This document shows, piece by piece, positions 14,674 through 23,079 of a DNA stretch of 56,857 nt. Numbering within the stretch: the first letter of the stretch is position 1; every line of letters begins with the position of its first letter. The DNA is from CAYRGC01 sp964423795 (GTDB lineage Bacteria > Patescibacteriota > Gracilibacteria > Peribacterales > Peribacteraceae). The stretch is from positions 1 to 56,857 of the forward strand of contig CAYRGC010000009.1 in NCBI GenBank assembly GCA_964423795.1. Direction: 5' to 3'. Made by a program: the position numbers and the translations under genes. The notes below the pieces were generated by a model, which was not told where the DNA came from, made no database searches, and saw only the letters and a list, made by a program, of their open reading frames with translations.

Positions 14674-17505
14674 TCATGGGATGAGGATGAAAGCAACGTT
14701 CCTCTCGTCGTTGATCACGACCTGCAGGCCGGAGCGCGGATCGTTCACGAATTCCTGGAACAGACGGACCTTCTGGTGGAGGGTGCCCTGCTGGTCGGAC
14801 TCGATCGTGGCGGTGTTGAGGTCGAGGATGATGCTGTTGAACCCGAGCGCCTTCAGGCGCTTCACGGTGAGGGCCGGATCGCGCTCGCTGTAGAGGCAGT
14901 TGAAGAGATCGAGCTGCTGGTCGTTCGCACCGAGGACCTCGAGGTTCTGCGGCACGAAGTACGGGATGAAGGTGCCGATGCGGTACAGGTACGGACGGTC
15001 CGGGATGTTCACGCGGCGGTCCTCGACGATGCCCACGATGTCGTCGTAGTTGGCGATCGTGATCTCGCGGAGCGCCGAGGCGGAAATCTTGCCCATGGGA
15101 TACTCGTACATGCTGCGCTGGAGCTCGAACTGCCCCATGCGGAAGCCGAGGGACGTGACGATCGAAAGACCGAGGAGGAGCCCCATGAACCAACGGTTCG
15201 GCGCGTCGGGAGCGCGGACGACGAAGGCCTCGAGGGTCACGACGAGGCCGAGGAACATGCCGATGCCGTACCACGGGACGCCGTTGGCCAAAAACACCCA
15301 CTCGACGATCGTCATGCCCGTGATCGCGGCGAGCCAGCGCAGCCAGCGCCCGCGCTCCGTCCACACGTACGGGAAGAGCAGGACGAGCGGGAACAGGAGA
15401 AGGGCCGCGATCGTCGTGACGTAGTAGCCCGTCGAATCGAGGTTCATCACGGTCCTCCACGGAAGGAGGAGGTAATGGCTCCAGTTGTTCATGTGCCCCC
15501 AGTAGCGATCCAATTCCTCGGTGCCGCTCGTGGATACGCAGGCGGGCGACGAGGCGTCGACGCGCAGTTCCTTCGGCACGATCCGGACATCGTGCGAGGA
15601 ACGGACGGACTCCGGGTCGGTCGTGCGATAGATGAGGGTGGGACTGAGGTCGTTCGGGGCGCCGAAAGCGAGACCCGGCACGATCTTCCCCTGGAGGATG
15701 TTGTTATGCTCGATCCACGGAACCGTCATGACGACGAGTCCCGCCGCGAAAGCGCCGAGCGCGAGAAGCGACGGCTTGCGGGATCCGCGCTTCCGCCAGA
15801 ATCCGTATCCGATTCCCGCGGCGGCGATCGCGAGGCTCATAATAAGAAAGATCGCGTTCACCGAAGCGGGGGCGCCTCCCATCGCGCGATCGAGGATCTT
15901 CTGCGCGTTGAGACTGCCCTGCAGCGACAAGATGGCGGCCGACAAGCCGACTCCTCCCGCGGCCGCAGCGGCATTCACCGTGAGACCGAAGATGAATACG
16001 ACGAGGCTCAGGATCACCATGATCGCCGTGACCTTCGTCGCGAACGCGGCTCCCGCGAAGACGCCGGCGAGGAGCAGCAGACGATCGCGATCGGTCCATC
16101 GACGGGCCTCCCCTTCCTGCTCCGGATCGAAGAAGGCCATGAAGGCGAGCAGCGTCGCGAGCGCGCCGTAGAAGAAGACGGCGTTGTCGATCTTCATGTC
16201 GGCGAACGAGAAGTGCCCGACGAGCGGGAGCGTCCCGTAGAGGAGGGCGGAGAGATAACCGCTTCGGCCGCCGAGGAACCGGCGCGCGAAGACGAACACC
16301 GAAGTCACGGCGAGGAGACCGGCGGTCCAGTTCACCATCATCGAGGCGGTGGTGCCGAACACGCTGTCGTACCCGAAGAGGAGGAATCCGAGCGAGGTCA
16401 GGTACGTCCACTCGAACGCCGGCATGGAGAAGATGAACTTCCCGTAGCTCACGAGCAGGTGCGGGCGGTTGAGGTAGCTGCCGAGGTCGTCCCAACCGAT
16501 CGGGAAGGGCCGCACGACGCTGAGGAAGCCGAGAAGCACGTACGTGAGAAGAAGCCAGAAAAGCAGCGGAACCGGGTCGGAGAGGCGATGCTCGCTCTTC
16601 CACTCGAGACCCAACAATCGGTCCACCCAGTGGAGCGATTCGCGGAACAGGATCACGGGCACGCCGAGCACCAGCATCCAGCCCAGGAGCGGCACGAAGA
16701 CATGTGCCACGGCGGCGACCCACAACAGCACGATCCAGCCCGCGGCGCCGAGCGCGGCGGAGAGGACGGCTTCCAGGAGAGGCGTCATCTCACGGCGCAG
16801 CTTCAGGAGTCCCAGCAGGAAGCGGCCGAGCACGAGGAACTCGAAGAGCAGGACGAAGACGAAGAGCGCCTGCGGGAAGACGCGCGAGACGAAGGCCGCC
16901 TGGATGCACGAGTGCTTGAGGAGATACGCCTTGGCACCCGATTGCGTCACGCCGATCTCGTCGAGGCAGTCGCGTGCCTCGAGCGCCGTGAAATCCTTCT
17001 GCAGCTCCTGCAGCGCCTGTTCCCCCACCGTGTAGGTATCGGAGCGCGGCTCCACGAGGAACCGGACCGACTTCTCGTTGCGCTCCCCGCCCCACGTGAC
17101 CACGGTGAAGAGGAGCCAAAGCATACCGAAGGCCACGAGCGCGAACTTCCACGGCGTCCACCGGATCGTCACCGTCTTCTCGCGCGTCGCCATCCGCCGC
17201 CACGCCATAAATCCGCCGTACGCCAAAAGCGAGATGGCCGCGTAACCGAGGAAGGGCGCCATGCGCGCGATCGATCGGATGAGGAACGGCCCGAACGCCG
17301 CGGCTCCGCGGCAGAGGTAATCCGCGGTCGAGTAGACGTCCTTCTCCCCGCCGCACGAGGCGGCGACGGTCGCGTAGCCCTCGTCGTTCAAGAGGTTCAG
17401 GCCGTGGTACGGCGTCCCGAGATAGACGAGGAACGTGAAGGCGCCCCAGAGAAGGGCCGAGACGAAGAACGCGATGCTGAGGGTCCGGATGGTTTTCGAT
17501 TGCAT
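14674..17505 (-). CDS. Large multi-span membrane protein, GT-C/PMT-like
   Basis: A 943-residue protein with a dozen or more hydrophobic segments and large loops. An acidic WDDLGSYLNRPH loop in the central part resembles the metal/donor-binding loop of GT-C transferases such as the GT39 (PMT/ArnT) group, which take sugars from polyprenyl phosphate on the outer face of the membrane. The C-terminal region is soluble and beta-rich. I start it at ATG 17505 rather than the upstream GTG because TACACT sits 9 bases before this ATG. It overlaps no neighbour. Exact family is not certain. Confidence 0.75.
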   Translation of the reverse strand: MQSKTIRTLSIAFFVSALLWGAFTFLVYLGTPYHGLNLLNDEGYATVAASCGGEKDVYSTADYLCRGAAAFGPFLIRSIARMAPFLGYAAISLLAYGGFMAWRRMATREKTVTIRWTPWKFALVAFGMLWLLFTVVTWGGERNEKSVRFLVEPRSDTYTVGEQALQELQKDFTALEARDCLDEIGVTQSGAKAYLLKHSCIQAAFVSRVFPQALFVFVLLFEFLVLGRFLLGLLKLRREMTPLLEAVLSAALGAAGWIVLLWVAAVAHVFVPLLGWMLVLGVPVILFRESLHWVDRLLGLEWKSEHRLSDPVPLLFWLLLTYVLLGFLSVVRPFPIGWDDLGSYLNRPHLLVSYGKFIFSMPAFEWTYLTSLGFLLFGYDSVFGTTASMMVNWTAGLLAVTSVFVFARRFLGGRSGYLSALLYGTLPLVGHFSFADMKIDNAVFFYGALATLLAFMAFFDPEQEGEARRWTDRDRLLLLAGVFAGAAFATKVTAIMVILSLVVFIFGLTVNAAAAAGGVGLSAAILSLQGSLNAQKILDRAMGGAPASVNAIFLIMSLAIAAAGIGYGFWRKRGSRKPSLLALGAFAAGLVVMTVPWIEHNNILQGKIVPGLAFGAPNDLSPTLIYRTTDPESVRSSHDVRIVPKELRVDASSPACVSTSGTEELDRYWGHMNNWSHYLLLPWRTVMNLDSTGYYVTTIAALLLFPLVLLFPYVWTERGRWLRWLAAITGMTIVEWVFLANGVPWYGIGMFLGLVVTLEAFVVRAPDAPNRWFMGLLLGLSIVTSLGFRMGQFELQRSMYEYPMGKISASALREITIANYDDIVGIVEDRRVNIPDRPYLYRIGTFIPYFVPQNLEVLGANDQQLDLFNCLYSERDPALTVKRLKALGFNSIILDLNTATIESDQQGTLHQKVRLFQEFVNDPRSGLQVVINDERNVAFILIP

Positions 17506-17514
17506 ACGAAACAC

Positions 17515-17520
17515 AGTGTA
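17515..17520 (-). promoter_or_regulatory. TACACT box, 9 bases before ATG 17505
   Basis: This box decides the start of the GT-C-like gene: an upstream in-frame start (17526) would lie before the predicted transcription start. Confidence 0.5.
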
Positions 17521-17587
17521 GACCACGTCAAAGCCTTTCCGAACGCCTTTCCGCCGGGAAATTCGGGCTTCTTTCGGCGAAAAACGC

Positions 17588-17593
17588 TATGAT
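17588..17593 (+). promoter_or_regulatory. TATGAT box, 9 bases before the sufS ATG
   Basis: TATGAT, then nine bases, then ATG 17603. It is divergent from the promoter at 17515. Confidence 0.5.
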
Positions 17594-17602
17594 GCGCTCT
17601 CG

Positions 17603-18844
17603 ATGCATGACGTCCGCGCGCTCCGCAGGCAGTTCCCGATCCTCGCCCGTCCGATCGACGGGCACGCGCTTACGTACCTCGATTCCGCCGCCACGGCGCA
17701 GAAGCCGCAGGCGGTGCTCGACGCCGTGACCCGCTTCTACGCCGAGGAGAACGCCAACGCGCATCGCGGCATGCACGCGCTCGCGGAGCGGGCGACGATC
17801 GCGCTCGAGAAGGCGCGCGGGACGGTGCAGCGCTTCCTGGGCGCGGCCTCGCGGGAAGAGATCGTCTTCACGAAGAACGGCACGGAGGCGATCAACCTCG
17901 TCGCGCGGTCCTACGGATCGACGCTGGAACCGGGGAGCGGCATCGTCATCACGGAACTGGAGCATCACAGCAACGTCGTCCCGTGGCTGCAACTCAAGCA
18001 GCGCCGCTTCGCCGGTACGGCGGGCGTGGAGATCGACTGGGCCGAGATCGACGACGAAGGCGCGCTCGACATGGCATCGCTCAAGCGTCTCCTCGCCGCG
18101 GGCGCGGTGAAGATGGTGGCGATCACGGGGCTCAGCAACGTGCTCGGCGTGCGCCCCGCGCTCGACGACGTGATCGACGCCGCCCACGAGTCCGGCGCGC
18201 TCGTGCTCGTCGACGCGTCGCAGCTCGTAGCGCACGCGGCCGTGGACGTGCGTGCCCTCGACTGCGACTTCCTCGTCTTCTCCGGCCACAAGCTCTTCGG
18301 CCCCACCGGCATCGGCGCGCTCTACGGCAAGGCGGAGCTCCTCGGAACACTGCCGCCGTTTCTCGGCGGCGGCGGGATGGTGCAACGGGTGACGCGCGAG
18401 GGCTACGTCCCCGCCGACGTCCCGCAGCGGTTCGAGGCAGGCACGCAGCCCGTCGCGGAAGCCGTCGGTCTCGCCGCCGCGATCGACTGGCTCTCCTCCC
18501 TCGACCGACGCGAGACCCACGCCCACGAGCGCCGGCTCCTCGCCCGCGCGATCGAGGGTCTCCGCTCGCTCCCCGGCGTCCGCGTGCTCGGGCCCGCCGA
18601 CGCGAAGAAGGTCGACGGCTGCGTCAGCTTCGTCACGGAAGGCGTCCACTCCCACGACCTCACGGAGGTGCTCGGCCGCAAGGGCGTGTGCCTCCGCGCC
18701 GGCAACCACTGCGCGCAGCCGCTGCACGCGCGCCTCGGGATCACGGACTCCACCCGCCTCTCCGTCGCGCCCTACAACACCGAGGAGGAGATCGACCGCG
18801 CGCTCACGGAGATCGAAGCGGCCATGAAGAAGCTTCGCAACTAG
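17603..18844 (+). CDS. sufS: Cysteine desulfurase SufS
   Basis: A 413-residue class V PLP enzyme that removes sulfur from cysteine for Fe-S cluster assembly. It shows the SufS/CsdB opening (YLDSAATAQKPQAVLDAV), the NANAHRGMH segment, the PLP lysine in FSGHKLFGPTG near residue 231, and the catalytic cysteine in GNHCAQPLHARLG near residue 370. Length is typical. It is followed 34 bases later by sufU, the usual Gram-positive and CPR pairing. No sufBCD genes are in the window. Confidence 0.94.
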   Translation: MHDVRALRRQFPILARPIDGHALTYLDSAATAQKPQAVLDAVTRFYAEENANAHRGMHALAERATIALEKARGTVQRFLGAASREEIVFTKNGTEAINLVARSYGSTLEPGSGIVITELEHHSNVVPWLQLKQRRFAGTAGVEIDWAEIDDEGALDMASLKRLLAAGAVKMVAITGLSNVLGVRPALDDVIDAAHESGALVLVDASQLVAHAAVDVRALDCDFLVFSGHKLFGPTGIGALYGKAELLGTLPPFLGGGGMVQRVTREGYVPADVPQRFEAGTQPVAEAVGLAAAIDWLSSLDRRETHAHERRLLARAIEGLRSLPGVRVLGPADAKKVDGCVSFVTEGVHSHDLTEVLGRKGVCLRAGNHCAQPLHARLGITDSTRLSVAPYNTEEEIDRALTEIEAAMKKLRN

Positions 18845-18878
18845 TCGGCCACCTTTTGAACCTTTTACACCTCTCGTT

Positions 18879-19289
18879 TTGGACCTCTACGCCGAGAACA
18901 TCCTCGACCACTTCCGTCACCCCCGCGGGAAGACGCCGCTTCCGGACGCGACCGTGACCCATAGGGAGGTGAACCTGAGCTGCGGCGACGAGGTGGCGCT
19001 GAGCCTCCGGATCGAGAACGGGCGGATCGCGGGCCTCGGCTGGGACGGCGCGGGCTGCGCCGTGAGCCAGGCGGGCATGTCGATCCTCGGGGAGGAGCTT
19101 CTTGGGAAGACCGTCGCCGAGGCGGACGCCCTCACGAGAGAGGAGATCGATGCGCTCCTCGGCGTTCCCATCGGCCCCCGGCGCTTCAAGTGCGCGTACC
19201 TTTGCCTGCACGCGCTGAAAAACGCGCTCCGGGTCGCCGCCGGCAAGGAGCCCCAGGGATGGACGGAAACCGTGGGAGGAGCGCTCTAA
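18879..19289 (+). CDS. sufU: SufU-type Fe-S cluster assembly protein
   Basis: A 136-residue IscU/SufU family protein that accepts sulfur from SufS. It opens with LYAENILDHFRHPRG and carries the metal/sulfur ligands NLSCGDE, GAGCAVSQAG and FKCAYLC, with the insertion between the second and third ligand that marks SufU rather than IscU. The start is TTG at 18879, preceded by TACACC at a 7-base spacing; no better start precedes the conserved LYAENI. It is co-oriented with sufS. Confidence 0.9.
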   Translation: MDLYAENILDHFRHPRGKTPLPDATVTHREVNLSCGDEVALSLRIENGRIAGLGWDGAGCAVSQAGMSILGEELLGKTVAEADALTREEIDALLGVPIGPRRFKCAYLCLHALKNALRVAAGKEPQGWTETVGGAL

Positions 19290-19293
19290 AAAA

Positions 19294-19368
<75 letters not shown>

Positions 19369-19564
19369 TTGTTCCGACGCGTGTGAAGGATGCGTTCTCC
19401 GGGACCGAGCTCTTGCCTTCTTCGGCGCTCCACTTCGTGGAGCTGGGCTCTGAGCTAGGACGGCTTATCCCCGGAAACGCGAGAATGACCTGAAATGAGC
19501 CCGCGTAGGGTAACAGCCGGACTTCTACCTCACAAGGAGAGTCTGCGGTGAAATCGACCGGGAA
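19369..19564. repeat. tRNA-Thr 5' remnant and hairpin
   Basis: Positions 19448-19466 repeat 18 of the 19 bases at 19352-19370, covering the acceptor and start of the D arm of tRNA-Thr, but the rest of the tRNA is absent. A perfect hairpin, GCTCCAC-TTC-GTGGAGC, lies at 19427-19443. The rest of this gap holds nothing I recognise. Confidence 0.65.
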
Positions 19565-19706
19565 TCAGTGCCCCAGGATCCGCGCGATGGCGGAGAAGCC
19601 CTGGACGACGACATTCATGATCGAAGTGATCCAGACTCCGAAGACGTCGATATGGAGGAAGCGCTCGCCGAGGAGCAGCGCGAGCAGGATGTACGGACCG
19701 ACGCGG
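19565..19706. repeat. 142-bp direct repeat, copy 1 (site-2 protease 3' end)
   Basis: This segment matches 20390-20531 at an exact offset of 825 bases with a single mismatch (19568/20393). It encodes, on the minus strand, the last 45 or so residues of the site-2 protease and its stop codon, detached from any complete gene. Confidence 0.92.
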
Positions 19707-19743
19707 TGAAATCGTTTTGTATTTTTAGAATCGTCCGATTTGC

Positions 19744-19749
19744 TATGCT
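19744..19749 (+). promoter_or_regulatory. TATGCT box, 6 bases before ATG 19756
   Basis: TATGCT followed by CCGGGC and then the lipoprotein ATG. It lies inside the inserted segment, so the cassette carries its own leaderless promoter. Confidence 0.5.
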
Positions 19750-19755
19750 CCGGGC

Positions 19756-20385
19756 ATGAAAAAAACCTCATGGCTCCTGACAACGTTCTTCCTGCTGACG
19801 ATCTGCGGGTGCTCGACCAAGCCCGCGATCGAGAATCGGCCTTCCGATGACAATTTTTCGAGCAGTGCGCGGCAGTCATCCGTCGCCGTTCTGACAAATC
19901 CCTCGTGGACCACGGTGGACAGGCAAACGGACTGGCCTGCGGACTACAATTTTCCCCCGATCTCCTTTGCGTATCCTTCCCAGTGGACATTCCACTGCTG
20001 CGGCGACATGGACGAGGCTTCCCAGCATACGATCTGCGCCAATGACGCCTGTGACTCATACGTGAAAATCACGGACTATTCGCTAAGAGGATGCCCCGAA
20101 GGAAAGTCCATCTGCGCCATGGAAGACCAGGAGCTGAAAACCGCGCAGCAAAAATACGATGAATTGACCAAGAGCATCGAGCTGACTGACGCGCAAATCC
20201 TCCACGTCGACGCCGCGCCTGGGCTAAGGAAAGACGCATTCGTGTACGAAGCCGGCGATCACGCCCGTACGTATCTTCTCAATCTGGACAGCAACGTCAT
20301 CGGCGTGACCTTTTCTCAGGACCTCGTGATGAAGGATGCGTTTATGACGGATTTCCTCACGCGGATGATCTGGGACAGGAACTGA
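19756..20385 (+). CDS. Predicted lipoprotein
   Basis: A 209-residue secreted protein with a lipoprotein signal: MKKTSWLLTTFFLLTI then a lipobox ending in Cys 19 (LTICGC). It should be lipidated and face outward. The mature part is mixed alpha/beta with several cysteines (CCGDMDEASQHTICANDACD) and I do not recognise a family. It is the only gene in an approximately 683-base segment bracketed by 142-bp direct repeats, and its base composition is lower in GC than its neighbours, so it looks acquired. It ends 5 bases before the stop of the convergent protease gene. Confidence 0.8.
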   Translation: MKKTSWLLTTFFLLTICGCSTKPAIENRPSDDNFSSSARQSSVAVLTNPSWTTVDRQTDWPADYNFPPISFAYPSQWTFHCCGDMDEASQHTICANDACDSYVKITDYSLRGCPEGKSICAMEDQELKTAQQKYDELTKSIELTDAQILHVDAAPGLRKDAFVYEAGDHARTYLLNLDSNVIGVTFSQDLVMKDAFMTDFLTRMIWDRN

Positions 20386-20389
20386 GCCA

Positions 20390-20531
20390 TCAATGCCCCA
20401 GGATCCGCGCGATGGCGGAGAAGCCCTGGACGACGACATTCATGATCGAAGTGATCCAGACTCCGAAGACGTCGATATGGAGGAAGCGCTCGCCGAGGAG
20501 CAGCGCGAGCAGGATGTACGGACCGACGCGG
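20390..20531. repeat. 142-bp direct repeat, copy 2
   Basis: This is the copy inside the intact site-2 protease gene. The repeat spans the stop codon and the last 46-47 codons, and ends abruptly within the gene at 20531. Confidence 0.92.
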
Positions 20532-21064
20532 AGGTACTCCTGGTACCGGTCGTCGTACCGGAGCGGGATGAACGCCTCGAGGGCCTTGGAGCCGTCGAGC
20601 GGGCCGATGGGCAGCAGGTTGAAGGCCATCATGCCCAGGTTCGTGAAGAGCGAGTACGCGAAGAACTGCGCGAAGAAGAGGAAGGCCGGCGAGCCGGACG
20701 CGGGAAGCGAGAGGAAGGACCACACCGACGGACGGACGCCGAGCAGGAGGAGCACCCAAAAGGAGAAGAGCGCGAGGAGGAAGTTGCTCACCGGGCCCGC
20801 GAGCGCCGTGAGGAACATGCCTTTCTTCGGCTCCGAGAAATACGCGGGGTTCACGGGCACGGGCTTCGCCCAGCCGAATCCGACCGTGAGGAAGAGGATA
20901 GCCCCGAGCGGATCGATGTGCGCGACGGGGTTGAACGTCAGGCGACCGTTGTTGTGCGGGGTGGGGTCGCCAAGGCGGGTGGCGACGAAGGCGTGCGCCC
21001 ACTCGTGGACCGTGAGTCCGACGAGGAACGCGAGGATGGCGATGGGACTGAAGAAGCCGGACAT
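20390..21064 (-). CDS. Site-2 protease family (M50) membrane metalloprotease
   Basis: A 224-residue intramembrane zinc protease. The HEXXH zinc site is VHEWAHAF near residue 21, inside the first membrane segment. The third ligand region is FNLLPIGPLDG, typical of the short M50 branch without PDZ domains. About five hydrophobic segments are visible. I start it at ATG 21064, with TATACT 7 bases upstream; the longer open frame has an unrelated N-terminus. Its 3' end is duplicated at 19565-19706, on the far side of a lipoprotein gene. Confidence 0.9.
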   Translation of the reverse strand: MSGFFSPIAILAFLVGLTVHEWAHAFVATRLGDPTPHNNGRLTFNPVAHIDPLGAILFLTVGFGWAKPVPVNPAYFSEPKKGMFLTALAGPVSNFLLALFSFWVLLLLGVRPSVWSFLSLPASGSPAFLFFAQFFAYSLFTNLGMMAFNLLPIGPLDGSKALEAFIPLRYDDRYQEYLRVGPYILLALLLGERFLHIDVFGVWITSIMNVVVQGFSAIARILGH

Positions 21065-21071
21065 GGCGCGG

Positions 21072-21077
21072 AGTATA
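21072..21077 (-). promoter_or_regulatory. TATACT box, 7 bases before ATG 21064
   Basis: It decides the site-2 protease start and implies a leaderless mRNA. Confidence 0.55.
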
Positions 21078-21151
21078 GAGCATGCTCCCGGGTTTTCGCG
21101 GCCAAGAAGCCATTGACGCCACGCCAAAACGCCTTTACTCTCTCCCGGCTC

Positions 21152-21361
21152 ATGGCACGTTCGTGCGTCAAAACCGGCAAGAAGACTGGCTTCGGCAACA
21201 CCCGCAGCCACTCCATGCGTCACACCCGCCGCACCTGGAAGGCCAACATCCAGAAGAAGCGCGTGTTCGATCCCAAGACGGGCACCTTCCGCACGATGAA
21301 GGTCTCCACGGCCTACCTGCGCACGCTCAGCAAGCGCCTGATGGCCGGAAAGTCGATCTAA
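21152..21361 (+). CDS. rpmB: 50S ribosomal protein bL28
   Basis: A 69-residue basic protein with the bL28 pattern: an N-terminal TGKKTGFGNTRSHSMRHTRR, then WKANIQKKRV and a C-terminal KVSTAYLRTLSKR. The N-terminal C-x-x-C zinc ribbon of some bL28 proteins is reduced to a single Cys. TACTCT lies 10 bases before the ATG. It stands alone, not with bL33. Confidence 0.93.
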   Translation: MARSCVKTGKKTGFGNTRSHSMRHTRRTWKANIQKKRVFDPKTGTFRTMKVSTAYLRTLSKRLMAGKSI

Positions 21362-21442
21362 GCGAGGAGAGAGGAAAGAGCTTGGGCTTTTTTGCGCATG
21401 TCATGGTTCGGCCACGCTCACCACGACATGCGGGCATTTCCT

Positions 21443-21468
21443 CTGTCATCCCGAGCGTAGCCGAGGGA
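21443..21468. repeat. GAGCGTAGCCGAG repeat, copy A (26 bp)
   Basis: The 26-mer ctgtcatcccgagcgtagcc plus gaggga is found identically at 53652-53677. The core CCGAGCGTAGCCGAGG is an imperfect palindrome of the type seen in dispersed bacterial repeats. Here it ends 3 bases before the TACGAT box of the oxidoreductase gene. Confidence 0.8.
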
Positions 21469-21471
21469 TGC

Positions 21472-21477
21472 TACGAT
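21472..21477 (+). promoter_or_regulatory. TACGAT box, 7 bases before ATG 21485
   Basis: TACGAT, then CCCGACC, then ATG. It directly abuts the dispersed repeat at 21443-21468. Confidence 0.5.
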
Positions 21478-21484
21478 CCCGACC

Positions 21485-23077
21485 ATGCACACCGCTAAGA
21501 ACCTCTGGAAGCGTCTCGCGATCGCGGGAGGCGTCCTGCTTGTGGTCGCCGGCGCCGCCGCGAAGAAAGTCCTCACGCTCAGCGCCGACCCCGTCGGGGA
21601 GAAGGACTGTCCTCCGCTCTTCCCCTCGTCGGACGACCCGGTCGTCGACAACCCGTCCGTCCAGGCGTACGGTTCCCTCCCCTGGGAGCAGAAAGGCGGC
21701 ACCATCAACGACGCGAGCTGCCTCGATCGCACGGGCGTCTACGGCATCGTGCGGGTGAAGACGGAGGAGGACATCCGAAACGCGCTGGCCTTCGCGCGCG
21801 AGAGGAAGCTCAAGCTCTCGATCGCCGGCGTGCGCCACAGCATGGGCGGCCAGGCGTTCTCGCGCGGGGCGGTGGTGCTCGACATGATCGGCTTCAACAA
21901 GGCGACGCTCCACGAGGGGACGAAGACGATGACCGTCCAGAGCGGCGCCACCTGGCACGATCTCCAGGCAATGCTCCATCCGCGCTTCGCCATCAAGGCG
22001 ATGCAGTCGACGGACATCTTCACCGTGGGAGGCTCCATCGCCGTGAACGCGCACGGCATGGACCACCGCTCCGGCTCCGTGGGCGGCAGCGTGCGGAGCA
22101 TGCGCGTACTGCTCCCGGACGGCACGGTGAAGACGGCGAGCCGGACGGAGAACCCCGACCTCTTCCGCCTCGTCGTGGGCGGGTACGGACTCTTCGGCAT
22201 CGTGCTCGACGCCGAGCTCGACGTAGTCCCGAACGACGTGTACGAGACCGGCCGCCGGGTGATCGCGACGGAGGAGTTCCCCGCCGTCTTCGAGAAGGAG
22301 ATCCTGCCCGACGAGTCCCTCGGCCTCTTCTACGGCCACCTCTCGACGTCCCCGGGATCCTTCCTCAACGAAATGATCCTCTACACGTACGAGAAGGCCG
22401 ACGACGAGAACGCGCGGATCGCGCCGCTCGGCGAGGTGAGCGGCACCAAGCTCCGCCGCTTCACCATCAATGCCTCGAAGCTGGGATCCTTCGCCATGCG
22501 CCTCAAGTGGTTCCTGGAGAAGCACGTCGAACCGCGCCTCGAGAGCTGCACCGTGAGTCGCAACGCGGCGCAGGGAAGCGCCGAGGCGTGCCTCGTCTCG
22601 CGAAACGATCCGATGCACGACTCCGTGAAGTACCTGAAAAACCCCCTCCCGAACGATACCGACATCCTCCACGAGTACTTCATCCCCCGCGATCGCTTCC
22701 TCGCGTTCGTCGACGGCATGCGGGAAATCCTCCGGAGGAACGACGCCAACCTCCTCAACGCCTCCGTGCGCGTGGTGCACGCGGAGGACGTCGCCCTGAG
22801 CTACGCGCCCAAGGACGCGTTCGCCGTGGTGCTCTATATCAACCAGGCGACGGACAAGGCGGGCAACGACCGCATGGCCGCCGTCACGAAGGAACTGATC
22901 GATCTCACGTCCTCGATGGGCGGCCGGTTCTTCCTCCCCTATCAACTCCACTACACCGCCGACCAGCTCAAGGCCTCCTACCCCGAGATCGGCGCGGTCT
23001 TCGCGGAAAAGCGCAAGCGCGATCCGGAGGGGATCCTCAGTAACACCTGGTACGAGCGGTATGGAGCATCACTGTGA
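21485..23077 (+). CDS. FAD-binding oxidoreductase (FAD_binding_4 / aldonolactone-oxidase-like)
   Basis: A 530-residue flavoprotein, probably membrane-anchored by an N-terminal helix (residues about 9-26). The FAD domain shows VKTEEDIRNALAFARERK, AGVRHSMGGQA, VQSGATWHDLQ and GGSIAVNAHGMDHRSG, the p-cresol methylhydroxylase fold pattern. The C-terminus, DPEGILSNTWYERYG, resembles the end of sugar-1,4-lactone oxidases. The substrate could be a sugar lactone or lipid-linked sugar; the sequence does not decide. It is a single gene with its own promoter, convergent with the hydrolase operon. Confidence 0.83.
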   Translation: MHTAKNLWKRLAIAGGVLLVVAGAAAKKVLTLSADPVGEKDCPPLFPSSDDPVVDNPSVQAYGSLPWEQKGGTINDASCLDRTGVYGIVRVKTEEDIRNALAFARERKLKLSIAGVRHSMGGQAFSRGAVVLDMIGFNKATLHEGTKTMTVQSGATWHDLQAMLHPRFAIKAMQSTDIFTVGGSIAVNAHGMDHRSGSVGGSVRSMRVLLPDGTVKTASRTENPDLFRLVVGGYGLFGIVLDAELDVVPNDVYETGRRVIATEEFPAVFEKEILPDESLGLFYGHLSTSPGSFLNEMILYTYEKADDENARIAPLGEVSGTKLRRFTINASKLGSFAMRLKWFLEKHVEPRLESCTVSRNAAQGSAEACLVSRNDPMHDSVKYLKNPLPNDTDILHEYFIPRDRFLAFVDGMREILRRNDANLLNASVRVVHAEDVALSYAPKDAFAVVLYINQATDKAGNDRMAAVTKELIDLTSSMGGRFFLPYQLHYTADQLKASYPEIGAVFAEKRKRDPEGILSNTWYERYGASL

Positions 23078-23079
23078 GA

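Noticed and set aside
13978..17592. Open frame of 1204 codons antisense to the GT-C-like gene
   Set aside because: It is Arg/Glu/His-rich with no domain; it is the mirror of a GC-rich gene. The opposite strand has membrane helices and a promoter box.
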